A DNA stretch of 39,444 nucleotides from Anaerolineales bacterium UBA1429 (GTDB lineage: Bacteria; Chloroflexota; Anaerolineae; UBA1429): assembly GCA_002329325.1 (NCBI GenBank), contig DCTX01000079.1:6745-46188 (forward strand). The letters run 5' to 3'. Below the pieces are notes generated by a model. That model worked only from the letters and a program-made list of their open reading frames with translations. It was not told the DNA's origin and did not search any database. The position numbers were made by a program, and so were the translations under genes. Positions 32,050 to 39,444 of the stretch are shown here, in pieces. Position 1 is the stretch's first letter. The number at the start of each line of letters is the position of its first letter.

Positions 32050-34176
32050 ATGCTCGGTGCCGGCATCTTGGTAGAGCTGCAGCGCGTAGACGCCTTCCTT
32101 GTTGCCGCCGCTCGGCGCCTCTATAGCGAGCGCGGCGAGTCCCCAGGCGACTATCGCGGCCTGTTCATTTCCGATCAAGAGTTCCTGGAGCTGTTGGAGC
32201 GCCCCTTTGGCCAGACGCTGCTGGTCAGCCAGGGGCCGCTGAGGGCGCCCCCTGAGGCAGCCGGGTCGCCTGCCGATCCCTGGCAGCGACTCTTGCGCGT
32301 CTTTCCCCTCTCCCCTCTGGAGCAGGACGCCCTCCTGCTCGGCCTGCTGGCCGACCTGGACCTCAAGTACGAGCGCATCTTTGCTTTCCTCCAGGATGAC
32401 GTAACCGCCAAACGCCCTTCCGTGGACCAGATCCTCAACCTGCTCTGCCCCACCTTGCCGGAGCGCCTCGCCGCGCGGCCGCTCTTTGAGCCGACGGGCG
32501 CGCTGGCCCGCCACGGCCTGCTGCGCATCCAGGCGCCCAGCGAGGGGCCCGACGCCCTCTTGCGCCGGACCGTGGCCCTGGCACGGGACCTGGCGCGCTG
32601 GCTCCTGGGCGCCGACGAGCCATCGCCCGCTGCCATGCCCTACTGGGCCCAGCCCGATGGCGACCTGGAGACGGCCATCTATCCCACCGAGGAGCGGGAG
32701 CAGGTGGTGCGGCTGGCGTTGCGCGAGCCGCTGCCCTTCTGGGTGCACGTGCACGCCCGGGAGCGCTGGTCGGCCCCGGCGCTGGCGCAAGATCTGGCTG
32801 CCCAGCGCGGCCTGCCGCTGGCCGGCCTTGCCCTGGATCGGCTGCTGGCCGAGGGCGCGGCCATCCTGCCGGCCGTGCGCGATGCCGTGCGCAAAGCGCT
32901 GCTGACGGGCGGGGTGCTGTATGTGAGTCTGCCCCCGGAGCCCAGCGCGCCCGAGGAGCCGCGCCTGCCGACGGGATGGGACGATCTGTTGCGCTCGGGG
33001 CCGCTGACGGCGGTGCTCGACGTGCCCGAGCTGGCGGAGGCGCCTATGCCCGCCCCCGATGGCCCGCCGCTCTTTCGTCTGCACCTGGCGAGACCAAGCT
33101 TTGATGCCCGCCAGCACCTATGGCGGAGCGCCTTGCGCCAGGCCGAGCTGGCGCCCGATGTGGAGCTCGCCGAGCTGGCCGCCCGCTATCGTCTGGAGGG
33201 CGCCCAGATCGCGATGGCCGCCCAGAGCGCCCTCGCCCTGGCGCGCCAACGCGAGGGGCAGGGGGCGCAGGTGACCTTTGGCGATCTCTCGACGGCCGCG
33301 CGGGGGGTGAGCAGCGTCCGCCTGGGCAAGCTGGCCCAGCAGATCGCGCCGCGGCACCGCTGGGATGACCTGGTGCTGCCGGCCGACCGCCTGGCCCAGA
33401 TCCGGGAGATGTGCGACCAGTTCCGCTATCGCCATGTGGTGTACGATGCCTGGGGCCTGGGCGCGCGCACCTCGCGGGGGCAGGGGCTCTCGGCCCTGTT
33501 CGCCGGGCCCTCGGGCACCGGCAAGACCATGGCCGCCGAGGTCATCGCCAGCGACCTGGCGCTGGACCTCTTTCGCATCGACCTCTCGGGCGTGGTGAGC
33601 AAATACATCGGCGAGACGGAAAAGAACCTGGACCGCATCTTTGAGCTGGCGCGCGATTCCAACGCCATTTTGCTGTTCGATGAGGCCGATGCCCTGTTCG
33701 GCAAGCGGTCCGAGACCAAGGATGCCCACGATCGCTATGCGAATATCGAGATCAGCTACCTCCTGCAAAAGGTGGAGGAATACGACGGCGTCGTGATCCT
33801 GACCAGCAACCTGCGGCAGAACCTGGATGAAGCGTTCCTGCGGCGTCTGCAATTCAGCATCGAGTTCCCGTTCCCAGAGCGCGAGGCGCGCCTGCTCATC
33901 TGGCAGCGCTCGGCGCCGGCCGACATGCCCCTGGGTGATGACGTGGCCTGGGAGGAGCTGGCCGATCGCTTCAAGCTCTCGGGCGGCAGCATCCGCAACT
34001 CGTTGGTCACCGCCGCCTTTCTGGCCGCGCGCGATGGCGAGGCCGTCAGCATGCGGCATCTGCTGTGGGGCGTGCGCCGTGAGTTTCAGAAGCTGGGCAA
34101 GCTGATAGATGAAGACGAGTTCTCTCCCCTGCGGGCCAGGGTGACGGAGGATCTCTTCGGGAGGCGAGGGCGATGA
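32050..34176 (+). CDS. eCIS-associated AAA+ ATPase (Pvc15/Afp15-like)
   Basis: A 708-residue protein with a long N-terminal region (about 1-430, helical, unlike other ATPases) and a C-terminal AAA+ domain. Walker A is GPSGTGKTM near 486-494, Walker B is ILLFDEADALFGKR near 539-552, sensor 1 is in LTSN, and the arginine finger is RRLQF near 596. Such ATPases are a core part of extracellular contractile injection systems and are thought to aid particle assembly or loading. It is the first gene of the locus here, whereas in the PVC and Afp loci it lies near the end. Its stop overlaps the next ATG by 4 bases. Confidence 0.9.
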   Translation: MLGAGILVELQRVDAFLVAAARRLYSERGESPGDYRGLFISDQEFLELLERPFGQTLLVSQGPLRAPPEAAGSPADPWQRLLRVFPLSPLEQDALLLGLLADLDLKYERIFAFLQDDVTAKRPSVDQILNLLCPTLPERLAARPLFEPTGALARHGLLRIQAPSEGPDALLRRTVALARDLARWLLGADEPSPAAMPYWAQPDGDLETAIYPTEEREQVVRLALREPLPFWVHVHARERWSAPALAQDLAAQRGLPLAGLALDRLLAEGAAILPAVRDAVRKALLTGGVLYVSLPPEPSAPEEPRLPTGWDDLLRSGPLTAVLDVPELAEAPMPAPDGPPLFRLHLARPSFDARQHLWRSALRQAELAPDVELAELAARYRLEGAQIAMAAQSALALARQREGQGAQVTFGDLSTAARGVSSVRLGKLAQQIAPRHRWDDLVLPADRLAQIREMCDQFRYRHVVYDAWGLGARTSRGQGLSALFAGPSGTGKTMAAEVIASDLALDLFRIDLSGVVSKYIGETEKNLDRIFELARDSNAILLFDEADALFGKRSETKDAHDRYANIEISYLLQKVEEYDGVVILTSNLRQNLDEAFLRRLQFSIEFPFPEREARLLIWQRSAPADMPLGDDVAWEELADRFKLSGGSIRNSLVTAAFLAARDGEAVSMRHLLWGVRREFQKLGKLIDEDEFSPLRARVTEDLFGRRGR

Positions 34177-35108
34177 GTATCGAAAGAGAATGGTTGCGAG
34201 GCAGCCGTTCGCACCTGGCTCGGCGCAAGGACGAGGCCGCAAAGCCCGCGCAGAGCGATCTGCCGAGCCATGCGCCCGCCTTGGCCAAGGGCGGCGTCTC
34301 TCGGCGCCTGCTACGGGCCCTCGGCCCCCAGGTGGGCAACCGGATCCTGCAGCGACTGGCGTCCGATGGCGAGTTCGCCGCATCTGACAAGGTGGAGCGG
34401 GCCATCGAGACGCAACGGGGCGGCGGCGCCCCCCTGGAGCACGGCGTCCGCAGCCAGATGGAGGGCGCCATGGGGGCGGACCTCTCGGGCGTGCGGGTGC
34501 ACAGCGACGAGCAGGCCGCCACACTGAACCAGGACCTCTCGGCCCGGGCCTTTACCCAGGGCAAAGACATCTTTTTCGGGGCGGGCGAGTATGCGCCCGA
34601 GACGGGCGCGGGCCAGCGGCTGCTGGCCCACGAGCTGACCCATGTGATGCAGCAGCGCGATGGCGCCCAGCTCATGGTGGGCGCGGCCAACGACCCGGCC
34701 GAGAAGGAGGCCGACGCGGTGGCAGATAGAGTCGTGCAGCGACTGGGGAGCATCGACCGCCAGGCGGAGGAGGAAGAGGAAGAGGAGCTGATGCCCGTCC
34801 GCCGACAGGATGAAGAAGAGGAAGAGGCTCAGATGCTCCGCCGACAGGACCTGCCCGAGGAGGAAGAGGCTCAGATGCTCCGCCGACAGGACCTGCCCGA
34901 AGAGGAGGAGGCCCAGATGCTCCGCCGACAGGACCTGCCAGAAGAGGAGGAGGCCCAGATGCTCCGTCGGCAGGACCTGCCCGAGGAGGAAGAGGCCCAG
35001 ATGCTCCGTCGGCAGGAAGTCCCCGAGGAAGAGGAGGAGACGATCGAGACTCTTCGCCGACAGGATGAAGAAGAGGAAGACGAGCTGGTGCAGGCTCGAA
35101 GGCGTTAG
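34173..35108 (+). CDS. DUF4157 protein with acidic RRQ-type tandem repeats
   Basis: A 311-residue protein. Residues about 85-165 form a DUF4157 domain with the metallopeptidase-like HELTH motif at 153-157 (LLAHELTHVMQQ) and a possible third zinc ligand in DPAEKEADAVADR at 174-186. DUF4157 proteins are typical of eCIS loci, where they are suspected to be effectors, toxin carriers or processing proteases. From residue 200 the protein becomes strongly charged. Five copies of a 14-residue unit (AQMLRRQDLPEEEE, the last with EV for DL) occupy 219-288, flanked by partial copies. This tail is probably disordered. There is no signal peptide. It is translationally coupled to the ATPase gene. Confidence 0.85.
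   Translation: MSIEREWLRGSRSHLARRKDEAAKPAQSDLPSHAPALAKGGVSRRLLRALGPQVGNRILQRLASDGEFAASDKVERAIETQRGGGAPLEHGVRSQMEGAMGADLSGVRVHSDEQAATLNQDLSARAFTQGKDIFFGAGEYAPETGAGQRLLAHELTHVMQQRDGAQLMVGAANDPAEKEADAVADRVVQRLGSIDRQAEEEEEEELMPVRRQDEEEEEAQMLRRQDLPEEEEAQMLRRQDLPEEEEAQMLRRQDLPEEEEAQMLRRQDLPEEEEAQMLRRQEVPEEEEETIETLRRQDEEEEDELVQARRR
34827..35036 (+). repeat. Five 42-bp in-frame tandem repeats
   Basis: The repeat encodes AQMLRRQDLPEEEE. Copies begin at 34827, 34869, 34911, 34953 and 34995. Copies differ mostly at synonymous positions (GAGGAAGAG against GAAGAGGAG, CGCCGA against CGTCGG), and the fifth changes DL to EV. The silent differences mean the amino acid pattern is kept by selection and the array is not a very recent expansion. 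Confidence 0.9.
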
Positions 35109-35129
35109 CGGGCTGCTGGTAGGCATGGG

Positions 35130-35960
35130 ATGATCAATCAACTGGACGAGACGATCCGCAAGCTGGTACTGGCGCGCGGCAACCTGGATACCGATAGCGT
35201 GATGGTGAGCTTTGACCAGCCCACCGGCGATTGGGCCGGCGGGCTGACGCGCCCCACCATCAACTTTTACCTGTTCGATATCCGTGAGAATGTGGATCTG
35301 CGCTCGCAGGAGTGGATCGTCGAACACGATGCCAACGGGCAGACCCACAAACGCCTGGCGCCCTTGCGCTACGATCTCTCGTACCTGGTGACGGTGTGGA
35401 CCCAGAATCAGGTGGAAGACGAGCACGCCATCCTGTGGCGCGTGCTGGGCGCGCTGGCGGGGGCGCCCACGTTGCCCCAGGACCTGCTGGAGCCCGGGTT
35501 GCGCAACCAGCCCTATCCGATCCTGACGCGCACGGCGCAACCCTCGCGGGCCATCGAGAACCTGCCGGACCTGTGGGGTGTGATGGAGAACCAGCTCCGT
35601 CCCTCCATCAACTATGTGGTCACGTTGGCTATGGAGCGCGAGGTGGTGTTTACCAGCCCATGGGTGCTCAGCAAGCGCATCGATCTGCGCCAGGTCTCTG
35701 CCGCGGAGGGAGAGCCCGAGAGGATCCTCCAGATCGGCGGCATCGTCTACCGCGCCGAGGGGGGGCAGGCCGTACCGGCGGCCCAGGTCACCTTGCTGGA
35801 GACGGGCGCCGTGGCGACCACCGACCGCTTCGGTCGCTATCGGTTCGCCAACGTGCCCCACGGGGCCCTGCACCTGCGGGTGCAGGTGGATGGCCAGGTG
35901 AGCGAGCGCCCCGTAACGGCGCCTTCTGAAAGCCTGACCCACTATGATCTGGTGATCTAG
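35130..35960 (+). CDS. DUF4255 tail-terminator-like protein with added C-terminal beta domain
   Basis: A 276-residue protein. Residues about 3-190 match DUF4255, the Pvc16-like family thought to cap the end of the eCIS tube and sheath. Residues about 200-265 look like a carboxypeptidase-regulatory/Ig-like beta sandwich (IGGIVYRAEGGQAVPAAQV, TTDRFGRYRFANVP). That addition is absent from the shortest cap proteins and would sit on the particle's outer end. The ATG at 35130 has only a weak ribosome site. It precedes the sheath gene by 101 bp. Confidence 0.85.
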   Translation: MINQLDETIRKLVLARGNLDTDSVMVSFDQPTGDWAGGLTRPTINFYLFDIRENVDLRSQEWIVEHDANGQTHKRLAPLRYDLSYLVTVWTQNQVEDEHAILWRVLGALAGAPTLPQDLLEPGLRNQPYPILTRTAQPSRAIENLPDLWGVMENQLRPSINYVVTLAMEREVVFTSPWVLSKRIDLRQVSAAEGEPERILQIGGIVYRAEGGQAVPAAQVTLLETGAVATTDRFGRYRFANVPHGALHLRVQVDGQVSERPVTAPSESLTHYDLVI

Positions 35961-36061
35961 CTCGTGCGGAAAGGAGGAACCCAGCCCCAAGCCGCCCTGA
36001 TTGGCTCCGTCCGCCGCCGGTCCTCAGCGGCCCGGCCTGAATGCAAGCAAAGGACTATGTG

Positions 36062-37624
36062 ATGCCAACCTATCTTTCCCCTGGCGTGTATATCGAAGAA
36101 CGGGACGGCGGCACCCGCCCGATCGAGGCGGTCGGGACGGCGGTGGCGGCGTTCGTAGGGTTCACCGAGAAAGCCGAAGAGCTCAACGACGGCGAGACCA
36201 CCTCGCTCCTGAGCCGACCGATCGCAGTCACCAACTGGACCCAGTACACCGACAAGTTTGGCGGGTTCGTCGAGGGTGCCTACCTGCCATACGCGGTCTA
36301 TGGCTACTTTCTCAACGGCGGCAGCCGGGCCTATGTGGTGAGCGTCAAGACTCTGGGGGCCCCCAGCGGGGCCGGCGCCGCCACCCCTGCCGTGGCGACG
36401 CTGCCGGCGCGCAGCGAGGCCGGGCCCGACACCCTGGAGCTCACCGCCAAGGCGGGCGGCCCCGCTGGCAACAGCATCAAGGTCACCGTGCGCGAGCCGG
36501 CCGACGAGGGCGAGACCTTTACTCTGATCATCGAGTCGCCCGAGGGCACCGAGACCTTCCCCGACCTGACCCTGGGGCGGGGCGATCAGAACGTCGAGAC
36601 GGTGGTCAACACCCGCTCCAGGTTTGTGACGTTGCGGGTGCTGCGGGCCCAGGGCACCCTGGCCGAGCGCCGGCCCAAGGCCGGCGAGTACACCTTGGCT
36701 GGCGGCCAGATCGAGACCGAGGCGCTGACCGTGGCCGACTATCGCGGCGAGGTGGCCGAGCGCACCGGCATCGGCGGCCTGACCCCCGTGGACGATGTGA
36801 CCATGGTGGCCGTGCCCGATCTGATGCAGAGCTACCAGAGCGGCGAGATGTCGCTGCAGGACGTGCAGGCCGTACAGCAGGCCCTCTATGAGCATTGCGA
36901 ACAGGCCAAGTACTGCTTTGCCATCCTGGATAGCCCGCCCGATCTGAGCCCGCAGGACGCTTTGGCCTGGCGCATGTCCGCCAACTATGACACCAAGTAT
37001 GCGGCTCTGTACTATCCCTGGATCGAGACCGCCGACATGGTCAAGGGTCGCGGCACGGTGCGCATCCCGCCCTCGGGCCACGTGGCGGGCGTCTATGCCC
37101 GCAGCGACGCCGAGAGGGGCGTTCACAAGGCCCCTGCCAACGAGGTGGTGCGCGGCGCGACGGGGCTGCCGATCCAGCTCACCCGCGGCGAGCAGGATAG
37201 CCTGAACCCCGTGGGCGTGAACTGCATCCGCTCCTTCCCCGGGCGCGGCATCCGCATCTGGGGGGCTCGCACCCTCAGCAGCGATCCCGCCTGGCGCTAT
37301 ATCAACGTGCGCCGTCTGTTCAACATGGTGGAGGAATCCATCGAGCGCGGCACCCAGTGGGTGGTGTTCGAGCCCAACGATCCCGATCTATGGGCCCGGG
37401 TGCGTCGCGATGTGAGCGCCTTCTTGCGCACCGTGTGGACCTCGGGAGCCCTCTTTGGCGTGACGCCCAACGAGGCGTTCTACGTCAAGTGCGACGAGGA
37501 GCTGAACCCGCCCGAGGTGCGCGATCTGGGCCAACTGATCATCGAGATCGGCATTGCGCCCGTCAAGCCCGCCGAGTTTGTCATCTTCCGTATCAGTCAG
37601 TGGGCGGGGCCTTCGGCGGCCTAG
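36062..37624 (+). CDS. eCIS contractile sheath protein
   Basis: A 520-residue tail sheath protein. It would polymerise around the inner tube and drive it outward on contraction. The N-terminus MPTYLSPGVYIEE is typical of phage and Pvc2-type sheaths. The C-terminal region GIRIWGARTLSSDPAWRYIN, then NMVEESIERG and WVVFEPND, is the conserved sheath core. Residues about 110-240 form a less conserved surface insertion. The ATG at 36062 is chosen over 36041 because AAAGGA lies 7 nt upstream and it matches the family start. Only one sheath gene is visible; PVC and Afp have three. Confidence 0.93.
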   Translation: MPTYLSPGVYIEERDGGTRPIEAVGTAVAAFVGFTEKAEELNDGETTSLLSRPIAVTNWTQYTDKFGGFVEGAYLPYAVYGYFLNGGSRAYVVSVKTLGAPSGAGAATPAVATLPARSEAGPDTLELTAKAGGPAGNSIKVTVREPADEGETFTLIIESPEGTETFPDLTLGRGDQNVETVVNTRSRFVTLRVLRAQGTLAERRPKAGEYTLAGGQIETEALTVADYRGEVAERTGIGGLTPVDDVTMVAVPDLMQSYQSGEMSLQDVQAVQQALYEHCEQAKYCFAILDSPPDLSPQDALAWRMSANYDTKYAALYYPWIETADMVKGRGTVRIPPSGHVAGVYARSDAERGVHKAPANEVVRGATGLPIQLTRGEQDSLNPVGVNCIRSFPGRGIRIWGARTLSSDPAWRYINVRRLFNMVEESIERGTQWVVFEPNDPDLWARVRRDVSAFLRTVWTSGALFGVTPNEAFYVKCDEELNPPEVRDLGQLIIEIGIAPVKPAEFVIFRISQWAGPSAA

Positions 37625-37656
37625 CCACCGGTACCGTAGCATAAGGAGCGCACTCT

Positions 37657-38100
37657 ATGACGGACAGAAAAGATCCGCTAGTAGGGTTTCATTACGCCAT
37701 CGAAGTCGAGGGCCAGGTGTCCGGATACTTTACCGAGTGTTCGGGCATCGGCTCGGAGCACGAGGTGATCGAGCACAAGGTGGTGGACGCCAAGGGTCGG
37801 GAGCACATCATGAAGATCCCCGGCCGCCTCAAGTGGGAGAACATCACCCTCAAGCGCGGCATCACCGACAACATGGATATCTGGAACTGGCGTGATATGG
37901 TCGTCCAGGGCAAAGTGGACGACGCGCGGCGCAACGGCTCGATCGTCATGTTCGATCAGAGCCTGAGCGAGGTGGCGCGTTGGAACTTTGAGAACGCCTG
38001 GCCGGTCAAGGTCTCCGGACCCACCGTCAAGGCCGATAGCAACGAGTTTGGCGTCGAGGAGCTGGTCATCACCCACGAGGGTCTATACCGCGAGGCCTAG
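37657..38100 (+). CDS. eCIS inner tube protein (gp19/Pvc1-like)
   Basis: A 147-residue tube protein of the T4 gp19/Hcp-like fold, which stacks as hexamers into the inner needle. It has the family opening GFHYAIEVEGQVSGYFTECS followed by EVIEHKV, and later PGRLKWENITLKRG and DMWNW-like text. It follows the sheath gene by 32 bp with AAGGAG upstream. It is probably the main tube subunit because it directly follows the sheath. Confidence 0.92.
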   Translation: MTDRKDPLVGFHYAIEVEGQVSGYFTECSGIGSEHEVIEHKVVDAKGREHIMKIPGRLKWENITLKRGITDNMDIWNWRDMVVQGKVDDARRNGSIVMFDQSLSEVARWNFENAWPVKVSGPTVKADSNEFGVEELVITHEGLYREA

Positions 38101-38112
38101 TCGGGAGGCCCT

Positions 38113-38472
38113 ATGCAGACCGAGTTCGCCTTCGAGTTGCCCCGTGGGTACGTGGATGGTGAGGGGCGCGTCCATCGCCAGGGAGTCATGCGCTTGGCGA
38201 CTGCCATGGACGAGATCGCGCCCCTACGAGATATGCGCGTGCGGGCCAACGAGGCCTACCTGGCGGTGGTGCTGCTGGCCCGTGTGGTCACGCGCCTCGG
38301 TGATCTGGAGCGGGTGACGCCCCAGGTCATCGAGGGCCTGTTCGCCGCCGATATGGCCTACCTGCAGGACTTTTACCGGCGCATCAATGAGGTGGGCACC
38401 AACGAGATCGCGGTGACCTGCCCCCACTGTGGCGCCAGCTTTAGCCAGGAGATCGTGCCCTTGGGGGAATAG
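38113..38472 (+). CDS. eCIS tail-assembly protein (candidate frameshifting chaperone)
   Basis: A 119-residue soluble protein resembling small phage tail-assembly proteins found after the tube gene in eCIS loci. Its middle (VRANEAYLAVVLLARVVTRL, then LFAADMAYLQDFYRRIN) is helical, and the end carries a single CPHC zinc-knuckle-like motif at 100-103. It ends at TAG (38470-38472) just after a run of five G residues. A second conserved frame in the -1 register starts exactly there without a start codon. This suggests that some ribosomes slip and make a longer, 173-residue fusion, as lambda gpG/gpGT does. RBS GGGAGG is 7 nt before the ATG. Confidence 0.8.
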   Translation: MQTEFAFELPRGYVDGEGRVHRQGVMRLATAMDEIAPLRDMRVRANEAYLAVVLLARVVTRLGDLERVTPQVIEGLFAADMAYLQDFYRRINEVGTNEIAVTCPHCGASFSQEIVPLGE

Positions 38473-38633
38473 AGCGCTACCCCCTCGACCGGCTGTACGA
38501 GGAGGTAGCGTACGTCGCCTTGCACCTGCATTGGTCGCGGGATGATATCCTGAACCTGGAGCACCCGGAGCGCCGGCGCTGGGTGCAAGAGATCGTGCGG
38601 ATCAACCGCCTGATGAGCGAGGTTGCGCCATGA
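38469..38633 (+). CDS. Small DUF6760/Pvc6-like frame without a canonical start codon
   Basis: A 54-codon frame beginning at ATA, ending at TGA 38631-38633, and overlapping the next ATG. Its text (YPLDRLYEEVAYVALHLHW, NLEHPERRRW) matches the short conserved DUF6760-like protein of eCIS loci; that family name is from memory. No ATG, GTG or TTG lies in frame before the conserved YPLDRLYEEV part. The previous in-frame stop is at 38442-38444. Likely expression is by -1 slippage on the G-run (38463-38467) from the preceding gene. ATA initiation or a sequencing error are alternatives. Confidence 0.7.
   Translation: MERYPLDRLYEEVAYVALHLHWSRDDILNLEHPERRRWVQEIVRINRLMSEVAP
38475..38510 (+). promoter_or_regulatory. 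Stem-loop downstream of the candidate slippery site
   Basis: CGCTACC (38475-38481) pairs with GGTAGCG (38504-38510). After one C-A mismatch, CCTCG (38483-38487) pairs with CGAGG (38498-38502) around a 10-nt loop. It starts 7 nt after the G-run, the spacing usual for a frameshift-stimulating structure. Confidence 0.5.
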
Positions 38634-39064
38634 TGGAGCGTCCGGATGCCCACCCTGCCTTTCGCTTTGCCGTCCAGATAGACGGCCTGGGCGATGCGCG
38701 CTTTACCGAATGCACCCTGCCCGCCCTGGAGGTGGAGGTGGAGGAGCAGAAGGAGGGCGGGTTCAACACGGGCACCCATGTGCTGCCCGGAAGGGTGCGC
38801 AAGGGGAGCCTGATCCTCAAGCGAGGCCTGGTCAACGCCAGCGACCTGCTGCAGTGGTACTCGGAGGTCATGCAGGGGCAGGTGGGCAAGGCGCGCCGCC
38901 AGATCTCCATCACCCTGCTGGATAGCGAGGGCCAGCCGGTGATGCGTTGGGACTTTGCCGGGGCGTATCCGAACAAGTGGAGCGGGCCGGAGCTGAACGC
39001 CGGCAGCGCCACCATCGCCATCGAGTCCTTGGAACTGAGTTATGAGAGCGTGAGCGTATCATGA
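38630..39064 (+). CDS. eCIS second tube protein (Pvc5-like)
   Basis: A 144-residue gp19-type tube protein, related to the first one (FRFAVQIDGLGDARFTECTL, LPGRVRKGSLILKRGL, FAGAYPNKWSGPEL). Its different sequence and later position suggest it is the tube-to-baseplate adaptor, like Pvc5. The first ATG (38630) overlaps the DUF6760-like stop, and a second ATG follows at once. Its own stop overlaps the next start (ATGA), so the genes are translated as a chain. Confidence 0.88.
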   Translation: MMERPDAHPAFRFAVQIDGLGDARFTECTLPALEVEVEEQKEGGFNTGTHVLPGRVRKGSLILKRGLVNASDLLQWYSEVMQGQVGKARRQISITLLDSEGQPVMRWDFAGAYPNKWSGPELNAGSATIAIESLELSYESVSVS

Positions 39065-39444
39065 GCGAGACCCCCGGGCTGCGCCTGCAATCCATCGGCC
39101 TCAGCCGCCGCCTGCTGCGGCGGTATGGCGTGGCCATGCCCGGGCAGCCCGCGACGCCTCTGGCCGTCACGGCGCGATCGCGGGTGCATCCGGCGGCGCC
39201 CCTGGTGCGTCAGGAGCGCCTGGCCGTCGGCGAGCGCCAGATCGAGCCCGCCCTGCCGCCGACGCTGGCGCCCCCGGCGCCCGAGGCAGCGCCGCTGCCG
39301 GAGGCGTGGGCCGGTTCCGGTGAGACCTGGCCAACGGGCGAGGGGGGAGGCGCGCCACAAGCCCCCGTAGCTCAGCCGCGGGCCGCCGCGCCCAGCGTGG
39401 CCGCAGTCCGCCGTGCCCTGGATCAGCAGCGGCAGGCCCGTGAG
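39061..39444 (+). CDS. Proline/alanine-rich eCIS-locus protein, cut by window end
   Basis: An open frame of 128 codons runs off the right edge. It starts at ATG 39061, overlapping the preceding stop by 4 bases. The text begins SETPGLRLQSIGLSRRLLRR and then becomes rich in Pro and Ala (residues about 70-115) with a glycine patch, so much of it is probably disordered. I recognise no domain. By position it could be a linker or baseplate-associated protein. Codon use is like its neighbours, supporting a real gene. Confidence 0.65.
   Translation, partial: MSETPGLRLQSIGLSRRLLRRYGVAMPGQPATPLAVTARSRVHPAAPLVRQERLAVGERQIEPALPPTLAPPAPEAAPLPEAWAGSGETWPTGEGGGAPQAPVAQPRAAAPSVAAVRRALDQQRQARE

Noticed and set aside
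34827..35036. Direct repeats that could suggest a CRISPR array
   Set aside because: Units are contiguous with no spacers, are in frame, and encode a regular acidic peptide repeat inside a gene.
35964..36064. Small frame with a strong AAAGGAGG string before the sheath gene
   Set aside because: The ribosome-site-like string lies inside the frame rather than before its start, and the ~32-residue product has no conserved look.
31953..39444. Prophage instead of an eCIS
   Set aside because: No integrase, capsid, portal or terminase genes are seen, and ATPase, DUF4157 and DUF4255 together are typical of eCIS.

Overview
The window is about 39.4 kb of GC-rich DNA, roughly two thirds G+C apart from the first ~780 bases. 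It looks like the chromosome of a Chloroflexota bacterium, most likely an Anaerolineae-type anaerobe. That assignment is an inference from gene content, not a proof. It rests on a four-subunit pyruvate:ferredoxin oxidoreductase, type III pantothenate kinase, a moxR-DUF58-DUF4129 cluster, and an extracellular contractile injection system (eCIS) locus carrying DUF4157 and DUF4255 genes. Genes are closely packed, with many 4-base ATGA/GTGA overlaps. Several promoters are close to the sigma-70 consensus. There is no rRNA, recognisable tRNA, CRISPR array or transposase.

Left part (1-8041, minus strand). The first gene is a sigma-70 family factor whose N-terminal half is SigA-like and GC-rich and whose C-terminal half is RpoH-like and AT-rich; the switch falls in the conserved DLIQEGNIGL motif, so it is either a recombinant gene or an assembly join. 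Next is a seven-gene operon read from 7843 to 1615: ecfA1-ecfA2-ecfT-S component-coaX-coaBC-P1 peptidase. It reads as a vitamin (probably pantothenate) ECF importer tied to coenzyme A synthesis. It starts from a sigma-70-like promoter and a ~160-nt leader that ends in an intrinsic terminator just before the first start codon, the layout of a riboswitch or attenuator.

Middle (8090-31855). Plus-strand genes encode a GH4 glycosidase, a galactonate dehydratase, and a MoxR ATPase-DUF58-DUF4129 membrane cluster. Minus-strand genes encode an ABC exporter, an O-methyltransferase, a P-loop kinase-like protein, a nucleotidyltransferase (possibly frameshifted) and a 2-hydroxyacid dehydrogenase. Then come glnS, a GyrI-like protein, a PHP-domain protein, apt-dksA, porGDAB, upp, a WecA/TagO-like transferase, mobB (minus strand) and a Gfo/Idh/MocA oxidoreductase.

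Right end (31953-39444, plus strand). A strong promoter precedes the start of an eCIS locus: AAA+ ATPase, DUF4157 protein with five 42-bp repeats, DUF4255 cap-like protein with an added C-terminal beta domain, sheath, tube, tail-assembly protein, a tiny DUF6760-like frame, second tube, and the start of a proline/alanine-rich protein cut by the window end. The tiny frame has no usable start codon. It lies in the -1 frame after a G-run at the stop of the tail-assembly gene, followed by a 12-bp-paired stem-loop. That is the arrangement expected for a programmed -1 frameshift, like those in phage tail chaperone genes, and is the most interesting candidate in the window. Baseplate, spike and tape-measure genes would lie beyond the right edge.
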